The notes under the pieces were generated by a model. It ran no database searches. It was not told where the DNA came from and was given only the letters and a program-made list of their open reading frames with translations. From NCBI GenBank assembly GCA_019113165.1, contig DXHV01000086.1:1-52594 (forward strand): a stretch of 52,594 bases of DNA, given 5' to 3'. The translations under genes were made by a program, and so were the position numbers. The first letter of the stretch is position 1. The number at the start of each line of letters is the position of its first letter. This stretch comes from Candidatus Desulfovibrio intestinipullorum. Lineage in GTDB: Bacteria; Desulfobacterota; Desulfovibrionia; Desulfovibrionales; Desulfovibrionaceae. This document shows, piece after piece, positions 1 through 8,174 of the stretch.

Positions 1-84
1 GCCTCTGCGTTTTCCTTTTTGTATGCCTCGTGCAACAAGGCCTTTCCTTCACCCGCGAACCCTCCCTGCATCAAGGTATCCGCA

Positions 85-711
85 ATGCGCATCTCTTCCT
101 TTGCCCTGGGACCCCTTGGCACCAACAGCTATCTTGTGGACAACGGCACCGACGCCCTGGCCATTGACGTGGGCGGCGATCCGGCCCCCATGCTGGACTT
201 TCTGCAGACAAACGGCCTCACCCTCAGGGCCATCCTCGTCACCCACCGGCACTTCGACCACCTCTACGGCGTGAGTGCCCTGCAAAAGGCCACCCAGGCT
301 CCGGCCTACGTGCCGGCCGGAGAAGAGGCCATTGCCCGCACCGAGGCCTCGCGTGGCGGCATCTGGGGCATGCCCCTGGTGCCGGACTTCAGCGAAAGCC
401 CGCTGCCCGCACACGAAATGGCCGTCGGCCCCTTTGCCTTCACCATTCTGGACACGCCCGGCCACACCCCTGGCAGCGTTTCCTACTACTTTACCTCCGA
501 GGGCTGCGTCTTCACGGGAGACGCCCTCTTCTACCGCTCCATCGGCAGAACGGACTTTCCCATGGGCGATCACGAAACGCTTCTGAAGAGCGTGCGCAAT
601 ACCCTCTTTGCCCTGCCAGAGGAAACCGTGGTCTATCCCGGACACGGACCGGAAACGTCCATTGGCGATGAAAAACGGCACAATCCCTTTATCGGGGACT
701 TTGCAGGCTAG
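85..711 (+). CDS. MBL-fold metallo-hydrolase (glyoxalase II-like)
   Basis: A 208-residue metallo-beta-lactamase-fold hydrolase, probably cytoplasmic because no signal peptide is visible. The metal-binding signature THRHFDH is at residues 53-59 (H54, H56, D58, H59). Later ligand regions follow: TPGHTPGS, the aspartate in FTGDALF, and the final histidine in YPGHGPET. This spacing is typical of small glyoxalase II-like proteins, which hydrolyse thioesters such as S-lactoylglutathione or related substrates; the real substrate cannot be read from sequence. The ATG at 85 was chosen because it begins the conserved strand (MRISSFALGPLGTNSY) and has AAGG about 8 bases upstream; an in-frame ATG at 19 would add an unconvincing Pro/Cys-rich stretch. 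The flavoprotein gene follows 37 bp downstream on the same strand. Confidence 0.88.
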   Translation: MRISSFALGPLGTNSYLVDNGTDALAIDVGGDPAPMLDFLQTNGLTLRAILVTHRHFDHLYGVSALQKATQAPAYVPAGEEAIARTEASRGGIWGMPLVPDFSESPLPAHEMAVGPFAFTILDTPGHTPGSVSYYFTSEGCVFTGDALFYRSIGRTDFPMGDHETLLKSVRNTLFALPEETVVYPGHGPETSIGDEKRHNPFIGDFAG

Positions 712-748
712 GCCGCAGCAGTCCATGGAACAGTCAAGGGAAGCGTGC

Positions 749-1474
749 ATGGGACAAACCATTGAACAGTCCATTGACGAGGCCCCTGAAGGTCGCAGAG
801 CCGGGCAGGCTGACGAGGGCGCACAAGAAGTCCTTCTTGTGCAGGCCTCGCCCCATGCCCTGGGCACGACAAGTGCCCTGGTACGGACGCTGGCAGGAAG
901 CCTTGTGCCTTCCTGCAGGGTCCGCATCCTGGACCTCTCCTCCCTGCACATGGAAGGCTGCACCCACTGCGGCCGCTGCCGCAGGCCGCCCTTTTCCTGC
1001 GTGCTGGCAAAAGAGGACGCCTGCGAGGCCGTCTTTGCGGCCCTGCGCGCTGCAAAGGCCGTTGTCTGGATCTCGCCCGTCTACTTCTACGGGCTGCCGG
1101 CCCGGGCCAAGGCCCTGGTGGACCGCAGCCAGCGCTTTTTCGAGCATCCCCAGAAGCTGCCCCATCCGGCACCCCGCGTGCTGACGGTCTTTGTAGCCGG
1201 GCGCCCCAGGGGCGCGCAGCTTTTTACGGGCTCCCACCTGGCACTCAAATATTTCTGTCAGAGCCTGGGCCTGAACCTTGTCTGTGCCTGCGGCCTGCGC
1301 GGCCTTGAGACGGACACGGACGTCACCCCCTCCGTCCAGGCAGAGGCCGTGCGGGCTCTTGCCCGGGTCTTCCCGGATCTTGTGCCCGCCGGGGCGCAGG
1401 CCCCGTGCGGACAGGCAGACCTAGTCTGCCAGCCCGGCTTTTCCCATCTGGATATTCTCTGGAGCACATTGTGA
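749..1474 (+). CDS. Iron-sulfur flavoprotein (NADPH-dependent FMN reductase-like fold)
   Basis: A 241-residue flavodoxin-fold protein. After a variable 26-residue N-terminus comes the FMN phosphate loop region (VLLVQASPHALGTTSAL). It is followed by a compact cysteine cluster C71-x2-C74-x2-C77-x6-C84, the pattern that binds a [4Fe-4S] cluster in iron-sulfur flavoproteins of anaerobes. The flavin-site segment WISPVYFYGLPARAK is near residue 110. Members of this family move electrons between low-potential donors and small acceptors in the cytoplasm; the partner is unknown. The ATG at 749 has AGGGAA 6-7 bases upstream and is preferred to the ATG at 725. The stop codon overlaps the GTG start of the next gene, so the two are almost certainly translationally coupled. 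Confidence 0.82.
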   Translation: MGQTIEQSIDEAPEGRRAGQADEGAQEVLLVQASPHALGTTSALVRTLAGSLVPSCRVRILDLSSLHMEGCTHCGRCRRPPFSCVLAKEDACEAVFAALRAAKAVVWISPVYFYGLPARAKALVDRSQRFFEHPQKLPHPAPRVLTVFVAGRPRGAQLFTGSHLALKYFCQSLGLNLVCACGLRGLETDTDVTPSVQAEAVRALARVFPDLVPAGAQAPCGQADLVCQPGFSHLDILWSTL

Positions 1475-2913
1475 GCAGTTTTGTCTTCAACACGTACAGC
1501 TATGCCAAGACCCTGTATTCCATAGAGGCCTATTTTTCGGAACAGATTCCCAATGCCTTTCAGCAGATGGAAAAGCTGCGTCATTCCGGCTACCTTGCAG
1601 GCTATGTGCGCCGGGAGGCCCTGCTGGCCGGGGCAGCGCCAAGGCTGCCCGATCCCGTGGCCGAGCACCCGGGACAGACACTGACCGAGGCAGGCTCGCG
1701 ACCGGCAGCCCTCATCAAGGTCTTTCTCTACCGCACCCGGGCAGCCTGCAAGGCCGAAGACGAGGCCTGCGCCTGCTCTGCCCGCCAGCGCTTCTGTCCT
1801 TCCCTGTGCGCCTCGACCGTGGAGACGCTCGCGGACCAGCCCATTGAGCTGGCCACCCGCTGCGAAAGCACAGCCATCTTCCAGGGCATTGGCGCCCACG
1901 CGGCCTGCGCCGCCCACTATGAGGACGCCTTCGAGGATCTGGTCTGCACCGCTGCCACGGCCTGCGAGGAAACGGCAGACGACAGGGAACAGGGCATAGA
2001 GGATCTGCTTGCCGCAGCCCTTGGCGACTCGGAAATGGTGCTCTTTGTCTTCTCTTCCAAAGGCGTGCAGATCTGTGCTGCCAACCGCGTCCTCTACAAG
2101 AGAAAGACCGACGCCCGCTACTCGCTGTACACAACGGACGATCCCCAGGCCACGGTGCGCGAACTCTGCCAGCCTGTTTCCTGTGCGCCGGGCTCCCGGT
2201 CGCCCGAGGACATCTGCCTGCAGGCTGTCACCAGGATGGAGGGCGACAAGGCCCTGCTCCTCAGGGAACATCTGCAGCGCCTGGCTCGTCTGGCCAGGGC
2301 CCATGCCATCGACCCGGGCGCCCTTGAACAAATCTGTGCCTGCATCAGCACCATGGACGCTCCCCTGCCCGGTGCGGCCGCCCTCTGGGGCCAGGACATT
2401 GCTCTCCCCTGGGGCTTTGTGCCGAGCGACCTTGTGCCGGAAAAGCCCGACCAGCCCTCCTGCCTGCACATCAGTGTGGCCAGGAACGGTTCCGTGCACC
2501 TTGCCGTCACAGGCATCAGGGACGAGGAGCCCCTGTCCATGGATGTGGCCCGCTCCTGCCTGGACGAACGCGATGACCGCCTGCAGCTCGACATGACGCA
2601 GGCCCTGCTGCCCCTTGACCCCGTGCAGGAACGCATCGCGGCCGGCACACTGGGCGAAGCCCTGGCAGTCAGCCGCTTTGCCCATGTCCTTGGCTGTACC
2701 AGGGGCGCCCTGCTCTGCCAGCAGGGACCGGCCGTCTTCTGCCTGCCGGCAGGAGAACGCCTGCGCGACAGTCTTGTGCTGGACGAACTTGTCCGCAGAA
2801 ATCTTGTGCGCGAAAAGCTGCAGAGCCTGGCCCAGGTGCTGGCCTGCCCCGTACTCATGCACCTCGACAGCGTGCACGGCCTGCGCAGGCTGGAACCCGT
2901 GCAGTGGGCCTGA
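1471..2913 (+). CDS. Reduced, probably non-catalytic PabB-PabC-like protein
   Basis: A 480-residue protein starting at a GTG that overlaps the upstream stop (GTGA), with GGAG 6 bases upstream. Residues 1-55 resemble the PabB N-terminal region (an IEAY segment, then AFQQMEKL, then GYLAGYVRREAL in place of the usual GYxAGFxxYEA). From about residue 245 the protein resembles the PabC (class IV aminotransferase) half of PabB-PabC fusions: LLLREHLQRLARLARA matches the conserved xHLxRLxxSA helix, and the C-terminal MHLDSVHGLRRLEPV matches the usual xxNSxRGLxxA end. I cannot find the chorismate-site motifs (GDxYQVN, PIKGT, LRNDLGR, GSVTGAPK), and the PLP-lysine motif HKTT appears as LDMT. It is also shorter than normal fusions (about 600-700). 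Function unknown; homology is inferred by eye. Confidence 0.5.
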   Translation: MSSFVFNTYSYAKTLYSIEAYFSEQIPNAFQQMEKLRHSGYLAGYVRREALLAGAAPRLPDPVAEHPGQTLTEAGSRPAALIKVFLYRTRAACKAEDEACACSARQRFCPSLCASTVETLADQPIELATRCESTAIFQGIGAHAACAAHYEDAFEDLVCTAATACEETADDREQGIEDLLAAALGDSEMVLFVFSSKGVQICAANRVLYKRKTDARYSLYTTDDPQATVRELCQPVSCAPGSRSPEDICLQAVTRMEGDKALLLREHLQRLARLARAHAIDPGALEQICACISTMDAPLPGAAALWGQDIALPWGFVPSDLVPEKPDQPSCLHISVARNGSVHLAVTGIRDEEPLSMDVARSCLDERDDRLQLDMTQALLPLDPVQERIAAGTLGEALAVSRFAHVLGCTRGALLCQQGPAVFCLPAGERLRDSLVLDELVRRNLVREKLQSLAQVLACPVLMHLDSVHGLRRLEPVQWA

Positions 2914-2957
2914 TTCGCGTCACAGCGGTTTTCCCCTGATTTCCCCTGATGTGCACT

Positions 2958-2992
2958 GTGCACCTCCCGGCTTGCCGGGGTGCACAGTTTTT
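2958..2992 (+). terminator. Rho-independent terminator after the PabB-PabC-like gene
   Basis: A stem of GTGCACC and CCCGGC pairs with GCCGGG and GGTGCAC around a TT loop (one bulged T) and is followed by TTTTT. It lies 45 bp after the stop codon and is a convincing end for the upstream operon. A related hairpin sits at 4158-4193. Confidence 0.8.
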
Positions 2993-3107
2993 GCCCCTGC
3001 GACTCTGGCTCAGCCACCTTTCTGACAAAAGTCTATCCCGTCACACCTTGCCACAAATACCACGAAGAGCAAAAATTTTTCATGCTTCAAACTCTGTTTT
3101 GAGAGAC

Positions 3108-3161
3108 AATGCTCAGCATATTGAGCGCTATTCATGAATAATGCTCAACATATTGAGCATT
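3108..3161. repeat. 54-bp nested palindrome, copy 1
   Basis: Two almost identical 16-bp palindromes, GCTCAGCATATTGAGC and GCTCAACATATTGAGC, flank a central ATTCATGAAT palindrome, and the entire 54 bp is itself nearly self-complementary. It occurs in AT-rich spacer DNA with no gene nearby on either side for several hundred bases. A diverged copy lies at 51835-51888. Operator, protein-binding repeat or mobile-element end are all possible; the sequence does not decide between them. Confidence 0.75.
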
Positions 3162-3306
3162 ATCACAAGAACAGTTTGTACATGAATTTCCTTGCACATT
3201 TGCTTCTCAAATGATACAGGATCTCCTGAAGAGATAAATTGCAACACTTCCTGTTTTCCTGAAAAAAAAATGAATCGAAAAACACAGGAACATCCTGAGA
3301 ACAATT

Positions 3307-4013
3307 GCCCAGGAGAGTGAGCGTTACACCCGGATACGGCGCAACATCCTGAGCATTCCCGGGGGGAAACAGCAGACTTGAAGGGATGGTTGCCTGCCAT
3401 GCCAGGTCGAGGGGGTCAGTTTTTCGTTCGTTTAGGGGGTCAATACTACGTGCGCCTGCCAACCAGAGGCAAATTTCAGATCTACATCACAAAAACAGCA
3501 AGTAATCGCAATTCTTTCAGCATATTAGCCTTCCTCCAGGTCCCTGGGAACCCTGAAAACTGTAGTGCTGTTCAGATCTGCATCTTGTGAGGGGCATCTG
3601 TCTTTCATCAGTGAGCAAACTGGAAAAGCTTCCTGCCCAGGAGTGTGCGCGTTATCCCTGGATACAGCACAACATCCTGAGCATTCCCGGGGGGAAACAG
3701 CAGACTTGAAGGGATGGTTGCCTGCCATGCCAGATCGAGGGGTCAGTTTTTCGTTCGTTTAGGGGGCAATACTACGTGCGCCTGTCAACCAGAGGCAAAT
3801 TTCAGATCTACATCACCCAAACAGCATGTTATCGCAATTCTTTCAGCATATTAGCCTTTCTCCAGGTCCCTGGGAACCCTGAAAAATGTAGTGCTGTTCA
3901 GATCTACATCTTGGGAGGGGCATCTGCCTTTCATCAGTAAGCAAACTGGAAAAGCTTCCTGCCCAGGAGAGTGAGCGTTATCCTCGGATAGTGCGCAACA
4001 TCCTGAACATTCT
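3307..4013. repeat. Tandem direct repeat, period about 327 bp (two full copies plus a partial third)
   Basis: Copies begin at 3307, 3635 and 3961, each with GCCCAGGAG followed by the GCGTTA...GGATA...CAACATCCTGA core. Copies 1 and 2 are nearly identical over their full length; the third stops matching after about 50 bp. Each full copy carries GGGGGTCAGTTTTTCGTTCG followed by a second GGGGTCA or GGGGCAA half-site, which resembles the multiple terminal repeats of IS21-family elements. No transposase is recognisable. Short frames inside it (about 60-70 codons) look spurious. Together with the flanks this explains the gene-free stretch 2914-4273. Confidence 0.85.
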
Positions 4014-4157
4014 CGCAGAAACGATCATGCAGGACGACAGATCTGGTGAAACAGGCTGTCTGTCCGAGACCAGGACCAGGGCATGAAAACAGCGTTCCCC
4101 GAAGTCGGCACCCTGGACATGCCCTGCCGTCACGTCCGTTTTCTCTCTTCTTTCACT

Positions 4158-4193
4158 GTGCACCTCCAGACGCATTGGGGTGCACGTTTTTTT
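4158..4193 (+). terminator. Orphan terminator-like hairpin
   Basis: GTGCACC pairs with GGTGCAC across a 14-nt loop and is followed by a run of seven T and then another T-rich run. No + strand gene precedes it within 1.2 kb. Its stem and the bases before it (CACTGTGCACCTCC) repeat those of the hairpin at 2958, suggesting the two were once copies of one terminator separated by inserted or duplicated DNA. Confidence 0.6.
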
Positions 4194-4273
4194 GCGCTTT
4201 TTTTGAGCCCGGTCCGCACGGGACACAGGAAGACCAGGGAAACCGCACAAGGGGAAGATCGGTCCCTCCTGAC

Positions 4274-5254
4274 CTAATTGGGCGTGAGCACCACGGACAT
4301 GGAGGAAAAGCTCACCGTGCACTGCAGGCCTGCGGCAAGGCCCAGGCGCTGCACACCGTCCCTGCCCATGAGCGCTGCCATGCCCGTACCGTCCTCAAGG
4401 GAGAGACGGACACTGGCTTCCAGGGGCCCTTCCCGCACATAGAGCACGGTAGCCTGATAATTGTTGGCATTGCTTGTCTGCGTATTGGCCGGCGCAAGCA
4501 CGACCCAAGGCGCCTTGACCGTGGCCGTCACGGTCTGCCCCTCGTGGAGGTTCAGGGATCGCACGCTTTCCATGGAGATCCTGGCACGCACCTCAAGGCC
4601 CGAGGGCGCGCTGAGCACCACTTCGGCCATGGTGGTGCTTTCGCTGATGGCGCTGATGGTGCCGGCAAAGGCATTGCGGGCCGAGGAATGGCGCAGGGTT
4701 TCGCGCCGCAGATGGGAGTGCAGGATTTCCCTGGCCTCGCTGTCCTGAAAGTCTCTGAGCTGCACGGCCTGGGCCGGGCTCTGCAGGCCCAGGTACTTCT
4801 GCACGATGAGCACGGGAATGCCCAGGTTGAGCAGTTCCGCTCCCCGGGAATGGCGCAGCACCCTGGGGCCCCCCATGGTGCGGTCCAGTCCGCAGGATTC
4901 GGCCACCAGGTAGAAATTCTTGCGCACATAGCCCGGATCCACATGGGCCAGATGGCCCTGCAGCTCCTGCACGGCCGGATCTTCCACAAGACCCAGCAGT
5001 TCGGTCATGACATGTTCCGGTATCTGCACGTCACGGTCATTGGCAATGCGTATGGTGGACGTGGAGAACACAAGATCCCTCTTGTCGTTCAGGGCCAGGG
5101 CCTCTCCCAGGCGCAGTCCGCCGTGACGGATGAGCAGGTAGAGGACATACAGGCGCAGACGGATGCGCTTCTGCTTCATGGTATGGGCCCTGGTGCTCCA
5201 GTCCCTCCATGTCCTGTCCAGCAGCAGGAGATTGTCAGCAGAAAGAAATTTCAT
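4274..5254 (-). CDS. tunR: TunR-type tungstate-responsive regulator (recombinase-like DNA-binding domain plus two TOBE domains)
   Basis: About 326 residues. The N-terminal part has the tyrosine-recombinase fold: LLIRHGGLRLGEALAL resembles the first catalytic-arginine box and RVLRHSRGAELLNLGIP resembles the second box. However, the GH of box II reads GL (KYLGLQSPAQ) and no nucleophilic tyrosine follows, so it should bind DNA without recombining it. The C-terminal half has two Mop/TOBE oxyanion-binding repeats (from NAFAGTISAI and from NNYQATVLYV). This fusion matches TunR, described in sulfate reducers as controlling tungstate and molybdate transport. No transporter gene adjoins it, so its targets lie elsewhere. 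The start is uncertain: ATG at 5254 or 5272, neither with a good Shine-Dalgarno site. Confidence 0.85.
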   Translation of the reverse strand: MKFLSADNLLLLDRTWRDWSTRAHTMKQKRIRLRLYVLYLLIRHGGLRLGEALALNDKRDLVFSTSTIRIANDRDVQIPEHVMTELLGLVEDPAVQELQGHLAHVDPGYVRKNFYLVAESCGLDRTMGGPRVLRHSRGAELLNLGIPVLIVQKYLGLQSPAQAVQLRDFQDSEAREILHSHLRRETLRHSSARNAFAGTISAISESTTMAEVVLSAPSGLEVRARISMESVRSLNLHEGQTVTATVKAPWVVLAPANTQTSNANNYQATVLYVREGPLEASVRLSLEDGTGMAALMGRDGVQRLGLAAGLQCTVSFSSMSVVLTPN

Positions 5255-5425
5255 CAAGTACGGCACGCCCATTTGCAGCGGACAAAAGGAATGCACGACC
5301 TCCTTGTGCAAGAATCTGTGCATGCGGGCTCTCATTCTGCGCGTTCCTGTACAGGGAACGGGAACCCGGAAACAATGCACCCCTGCAGTATGCCACAGCA
5401 CAGCCCAAAAAGTCACGATACCACG

Positions 5426-5453
5426 AAAATCACTGCAAGCGTGATTTTTTTTT
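5426..5453 (+). terminator. Hairpin with T-run upstream of tunR
   Basis: AAATCAC and GTGATTT pair around TGCAAGC and are followed by a run of T. It lies about 170 bp before the tunR start and could end transcription coming from the left or fold in the tunR leader. In the rest of the gene-free stretch 5255-5838 I see no further convincing motif; cobalamin and Moco riboswitch signatures were looked for and not found. Confidence 0.5.
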
Positions 5454-5838
5454 GCATGGCTCCCTGCCAGACGCCACCAGTGCGTCCTGCAGAGGCAATG
5501 GTCTTGAATTTCTTTCTGCAAAAGTTTAGTTGCTTTGCTGATTAGCCTGCGCGAAGCCCCTGTTCGCCAGGAGAAGAGCCGTCTGGCAGGCGCTTTCCCC
5601 TGTCCCAGAAAAAGAATGCAGCCAGGCTGTCACACTGCGGATATCAGAAAGCCGGTATCAGAAGGCAGGTCTCCATGGGGACTGCTCCCGACCTCGTAGC
5701 ATGAGGCTCCTGTTTTCAGGGCCCTGCTTCCCTGGCCTTTCTTCCCGACGCTCCCCTCCTCCTGTCCTGCATCCGTCTCTCCCGCCCCTGACCCTTTTTC
5801 TGCCCAGTGCCGCCTCAAGGCTTTGCAGAGGTTGTTCC

Positions 5839-6936
5839 ATGTCGCGTCTGCCCTTCCGTCTGTTCCTCGTGTCCCGCCCAAGGCTTCTGTGTCCGCTGCT
5901 TCTTGCCACGGCGCTGCTCATGCTTGCCTGCGCCTCGCCCTCCCTTGCCCAGCGGGCCACCCTGCTCATCCCGAGCAAGCCCAGCATAGAATCCTCCCTG
6001 GTCACGTCCACGCGTGCCGCGGCCACGGAGGCGGACAAGAAGGCCGCAGCCAGGGAAGAGAACGACGGGAAGAAAAAGGAGAGCGCCAAAACGGCCAGGA
6101 AGGAAGAGAGCCAGGACAAGGGTGCCAGGGCCGGCGGCAAGGAAGCTGCAGGCCAGAAGGACGCCAGTCCTGCCGCAGGCCAGCTCCCGGAACTGGTGGA
6201 TGCCGTCAATGCCAGCATCTATGCCAGCGTGGCGCCGCAGCACATCAGAGAGGAAGTGGATCTGCTCATTGGCGGCATGGAACCCTTCCGCAACCACGGC
6301 ATTGCCATGGATCCCCCCAGGCTCTTCACCATCTACCGCTTTGACAGGGATCTGGCCGATCCCACCCAGCCGGCCCACCGGGAAGACCGCCTGGGCGACA
6401 TAGAGGAAATCCGCTACCTCAACCAGAAGGCCTGGGGCGCCAATGTGGGCCTGGACAGACCGGGCCTCTACGAATTTGTCATCGAGACCCAGCCCTGGTG
6501 GGAACCCTTCCAGGCAGGCTATGCCCAGCATATCGTCAAGACCATGCTGCCGGTCTACGGCGAGGGCTGGGGCTGGCACCTGCCCCTGGGCCTGAGCTTC
6601 GAGATTGTGCCGGCCACGCGGCCCTTCGGGCTGCTGGCACCTGCCCTGTTCACGGGCAGGGTCCTTGTGAACGGCAAGCCCGTGACCGGTCTTCCGGTGC
6701 GCATCTTCCGCATCAATACGGAAAACGTGCAGGTACCCACTCCCTGGCATGAGGAAATGGAACTGCGCACCACGGAAAACGGCCTCTTTTCCGTTGTCCT
6801 GAACCGGCCAGGCTGGTGGTGCTGTGCGGCCACCCAGCAGGGCGCGCCCCTCAAGGGGCCCGGCGGACAGCCCTCGCCCCTCTATATCAGCACCCTGTTC
6901 TGGTTCTACGTGGACGGACAGGCGGCAGGCAACTAG
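5839..6936 (+). CDS. DUF4198-like periplasmic protein
   Basis: A 365-residue exported protein. An arginine-rich start and a long hydrophobic run (LLCPLLLATALLMLACA) form a signal peptide, probably cut near SLAQ. A charged, Lys/Glu/Ala-rich linker covers about residues 60-115. The remainder resembles DUF4198: LYEFVIETQPWW, then GYAQHIVKTMLPVYGEGWGW, then FEIVPATRP and a beta-sandwich-like segment with GRVLVNGKPVTGLPVRIF. Family members are periplasmic, and some accompany nickel or cobalt uptake systems, but no such transporter is next to it here. The ATG at 5839 is used because it begins the signal peptide and follows AGAGG. The 238-bp spacer after it shows no clear terminator. Confidence 0.75.
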   Translation: MSRLPFRLFLVSRPRLLCPLLLATALLMLACASPSLAQRATLLIPSKPSIESSLVTSTRAAATEADKKAAAREENDGKKKESAKTARKEESQDKGARAGGKEAAGQKDASPAAGQLPELVDAVNASIYASVAPQHIREEVDLLIGGMEPFRNHGIAMDPPRLFTIYRFDRDLADPTQPAHREDRLGDIEEIRYLNQKAWGANVGLDRPGLYEFVIETQPWWEPFQAGYAQHIVKTMLPVYGEGWGWHLPLGLSFEIVPATRPFGLLAPALFTGRVLVNGKPVTGLPVRIFRINTENVQVPTPWHEEMELRTTENGLFSVVLNRPGWWCCAATQQGAPLKGPGGQPSPLYISTLFWFYVDGQAAGN

Positions 6937-7174
6937 GGGCCCCGTCTTTTCCCGGGCACAGGCAGGCCCGGACAGAGGCAAATGAGGGCTCCCATCTTGC
7001 CATCAGGCCTGGCAGACCTTATCTTAACCGAGAACTTTTCAGACGCTCTGCAGCGGCTTTCACACCCAACCAAGGTCCTTCTTCACTCATCTCGGGATTT
7101 TTACGGAGCTGCGCCCCGTCCACCTGTATCCCGCCATAGCAGTACGGGCTGGAGTAACACCGCAGACACCATTC

Positions 7175-8098
7175 ATGATTCGTAGCATCACAGCTCTTCT
7201 TTCCTCCTTCTTCCTTGTCTTTGCCCTGGCCATGGCCCTGCCTGCCGACAGTGACGCTGCCCGCATGGGTGGCGGCCGTTCCTTTGGCAGCCAGCCCTCC
7301 ATGCGCGCTCCTGCCAAGGCTCCCGCCGTGCAGCAGCAGCGCACCCAGCAGAATCAGGGCGCTGCGGCAGCCCAGGCTGCTCCCAATCGCGGCGGCCTGT
7401 TCGGCGGCTTTGGCGGTGGTCTCCTGGGCGGCCTGCTCGCCGGCTCCCTCATCGGCTCCCTGCTCGGTGGCGGCGGCTTCGGCGGCGTGGGCGGCATGGA
7501 CTTCCTGCTCCTTCTGCTCATCATCGGCGGCGTGATCTTCTTCCTGCGCAGGAAGCGTGCCCAGGCACAGCCTGCTGCCCAGTCCGCCTACGCGAGCAGC
7601 TATCAGGAACAGCAGCAGCCTGCCCAGGACTACACCATGCAGCGCAATGACAGCGCTGCCGGCGCCTGGGGCGCCCTGAGCAGCCAGCAGCAGACCGCTG
7701 CGGCCGCTCCCTCTGCCAACGTGCCCGAAGGCTTTGACGTGGAAGACTTCCTGCGCGGCGCCAAGATGGCCTACACCCGCATGCAGGCGTCCTGGGACAA
7801 GCGCGACCTGGACGACATTGCCAACTTTGCCACCGATGCCGTTCTGGAAGAACTGCGTGCCCAGAAGGCCGCCGATCCCACGCCCAGCCAGACCCAGATT
7901 GTGCTCATCAATGCCTCCCTCATCTCTGTGGAAGAGTTTGGCGGCAATGATCGCGCCCAGGTCTACTTCGACGTGCTCATGCGCGAGGATCCCAACCAGG
8001 CCCAGCCCGCCAATGCCAGGGAAATCTGGCACTTCATCCGCAAGCACGAGACGGGTTCCTGGAAGCTGGACGGCATTCAGCAGATAGAAAGCTGCTAG
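7175..8098 (+). CDS. Tim44-like domain membrane protein
   Basis: A 307-residue protein with an N-terminal signal or anchor (ITALLSSFFLVFALAMAL), a low-complexity Gln/Ala segment, a glycine-rich stretch (about residues 60-106) and a transmembrane helix (MDFLLLLLIIGGVIFFL) followed by RRKR. A Gln-rich linker leads to a C-terminal Tim44-like domain (about 185-305: FLRGAKMAYTRMQASWDKRD, later REIWHFIRK). Bacterial Tim44-like proteins are membrane-attached with poorly defined roles. The ATG follows GGAG by about 20 bases, so the start is supported mainly by the signal sequence. The gene stands alone and ends in a terminator at 8119. Confidence 0.82.
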   Translation: MIRSITALLSSFFLVFALAMALPADSDAARMGGGRSFGSQPSMRAPAKAPAVQQQRTQQNQGAAAAQAAPNRGGLFGGFGGGLLGGLLAGSLIGSLLGGGGFGGVGGMDFLLLLLIIGGVIFFLRRKRAQAQPAAQSAYASSYQEQQQPAQDYTMQRNDSAAGAWGALSSQQQTAAAAPSANVPEGFDVEDFLRGAKMAYTRMQASWDKRDLDDIANFATDAVLEELRAQKAADPTPSQTQIVLINASLISVEEFGGNDRAQVYFDVLMREDPNQAQPANAREIWHFIRKHETGSWKLDGIQQIESC

Positions 8099-8118
8099 CC
8101 GACAGTCCCATTGCAAGC

Positions 8119-8150
8119 GAGCCGGAGCCTGAGGGCTTCGGCTCTTTTTT
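8119..8150 (+). terminator. Terminator after the Tim44-like gene
   Basis: GAGCCG, then AGCC, pair with GGCT and CGGCTC, followed by six T. The hairpin lies between the Tim44-like gene and the thioesterase gene that starts 25 bp later. Confidence 0.85.
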
Positions 8151-8174
8151 CCTCAACAGTTCAGGGCAGACACT

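Noticed and set aside
4274..5254. A phage or integron integrase, hinting at a prophage
   Set aside because: The catalytic tyrosine and GH histidine are missing and two molybdate/tungstate-binding domains are attached; no phage genes or attachment duplications are near.
4046..5545. A 499-codon + frame opposite tunR
   Set aside because: It is His/Gly/Gln-rich shadow text; the (-) strand encodes clear TOBE and recombinase-like domains.
5255..5838. A cobalamin or Moco riboswitch upstream of the DUF4198 gene
   Set aside because: The conserved core boxes of both classes are not present; only a short terminator-like hairpin is seen.
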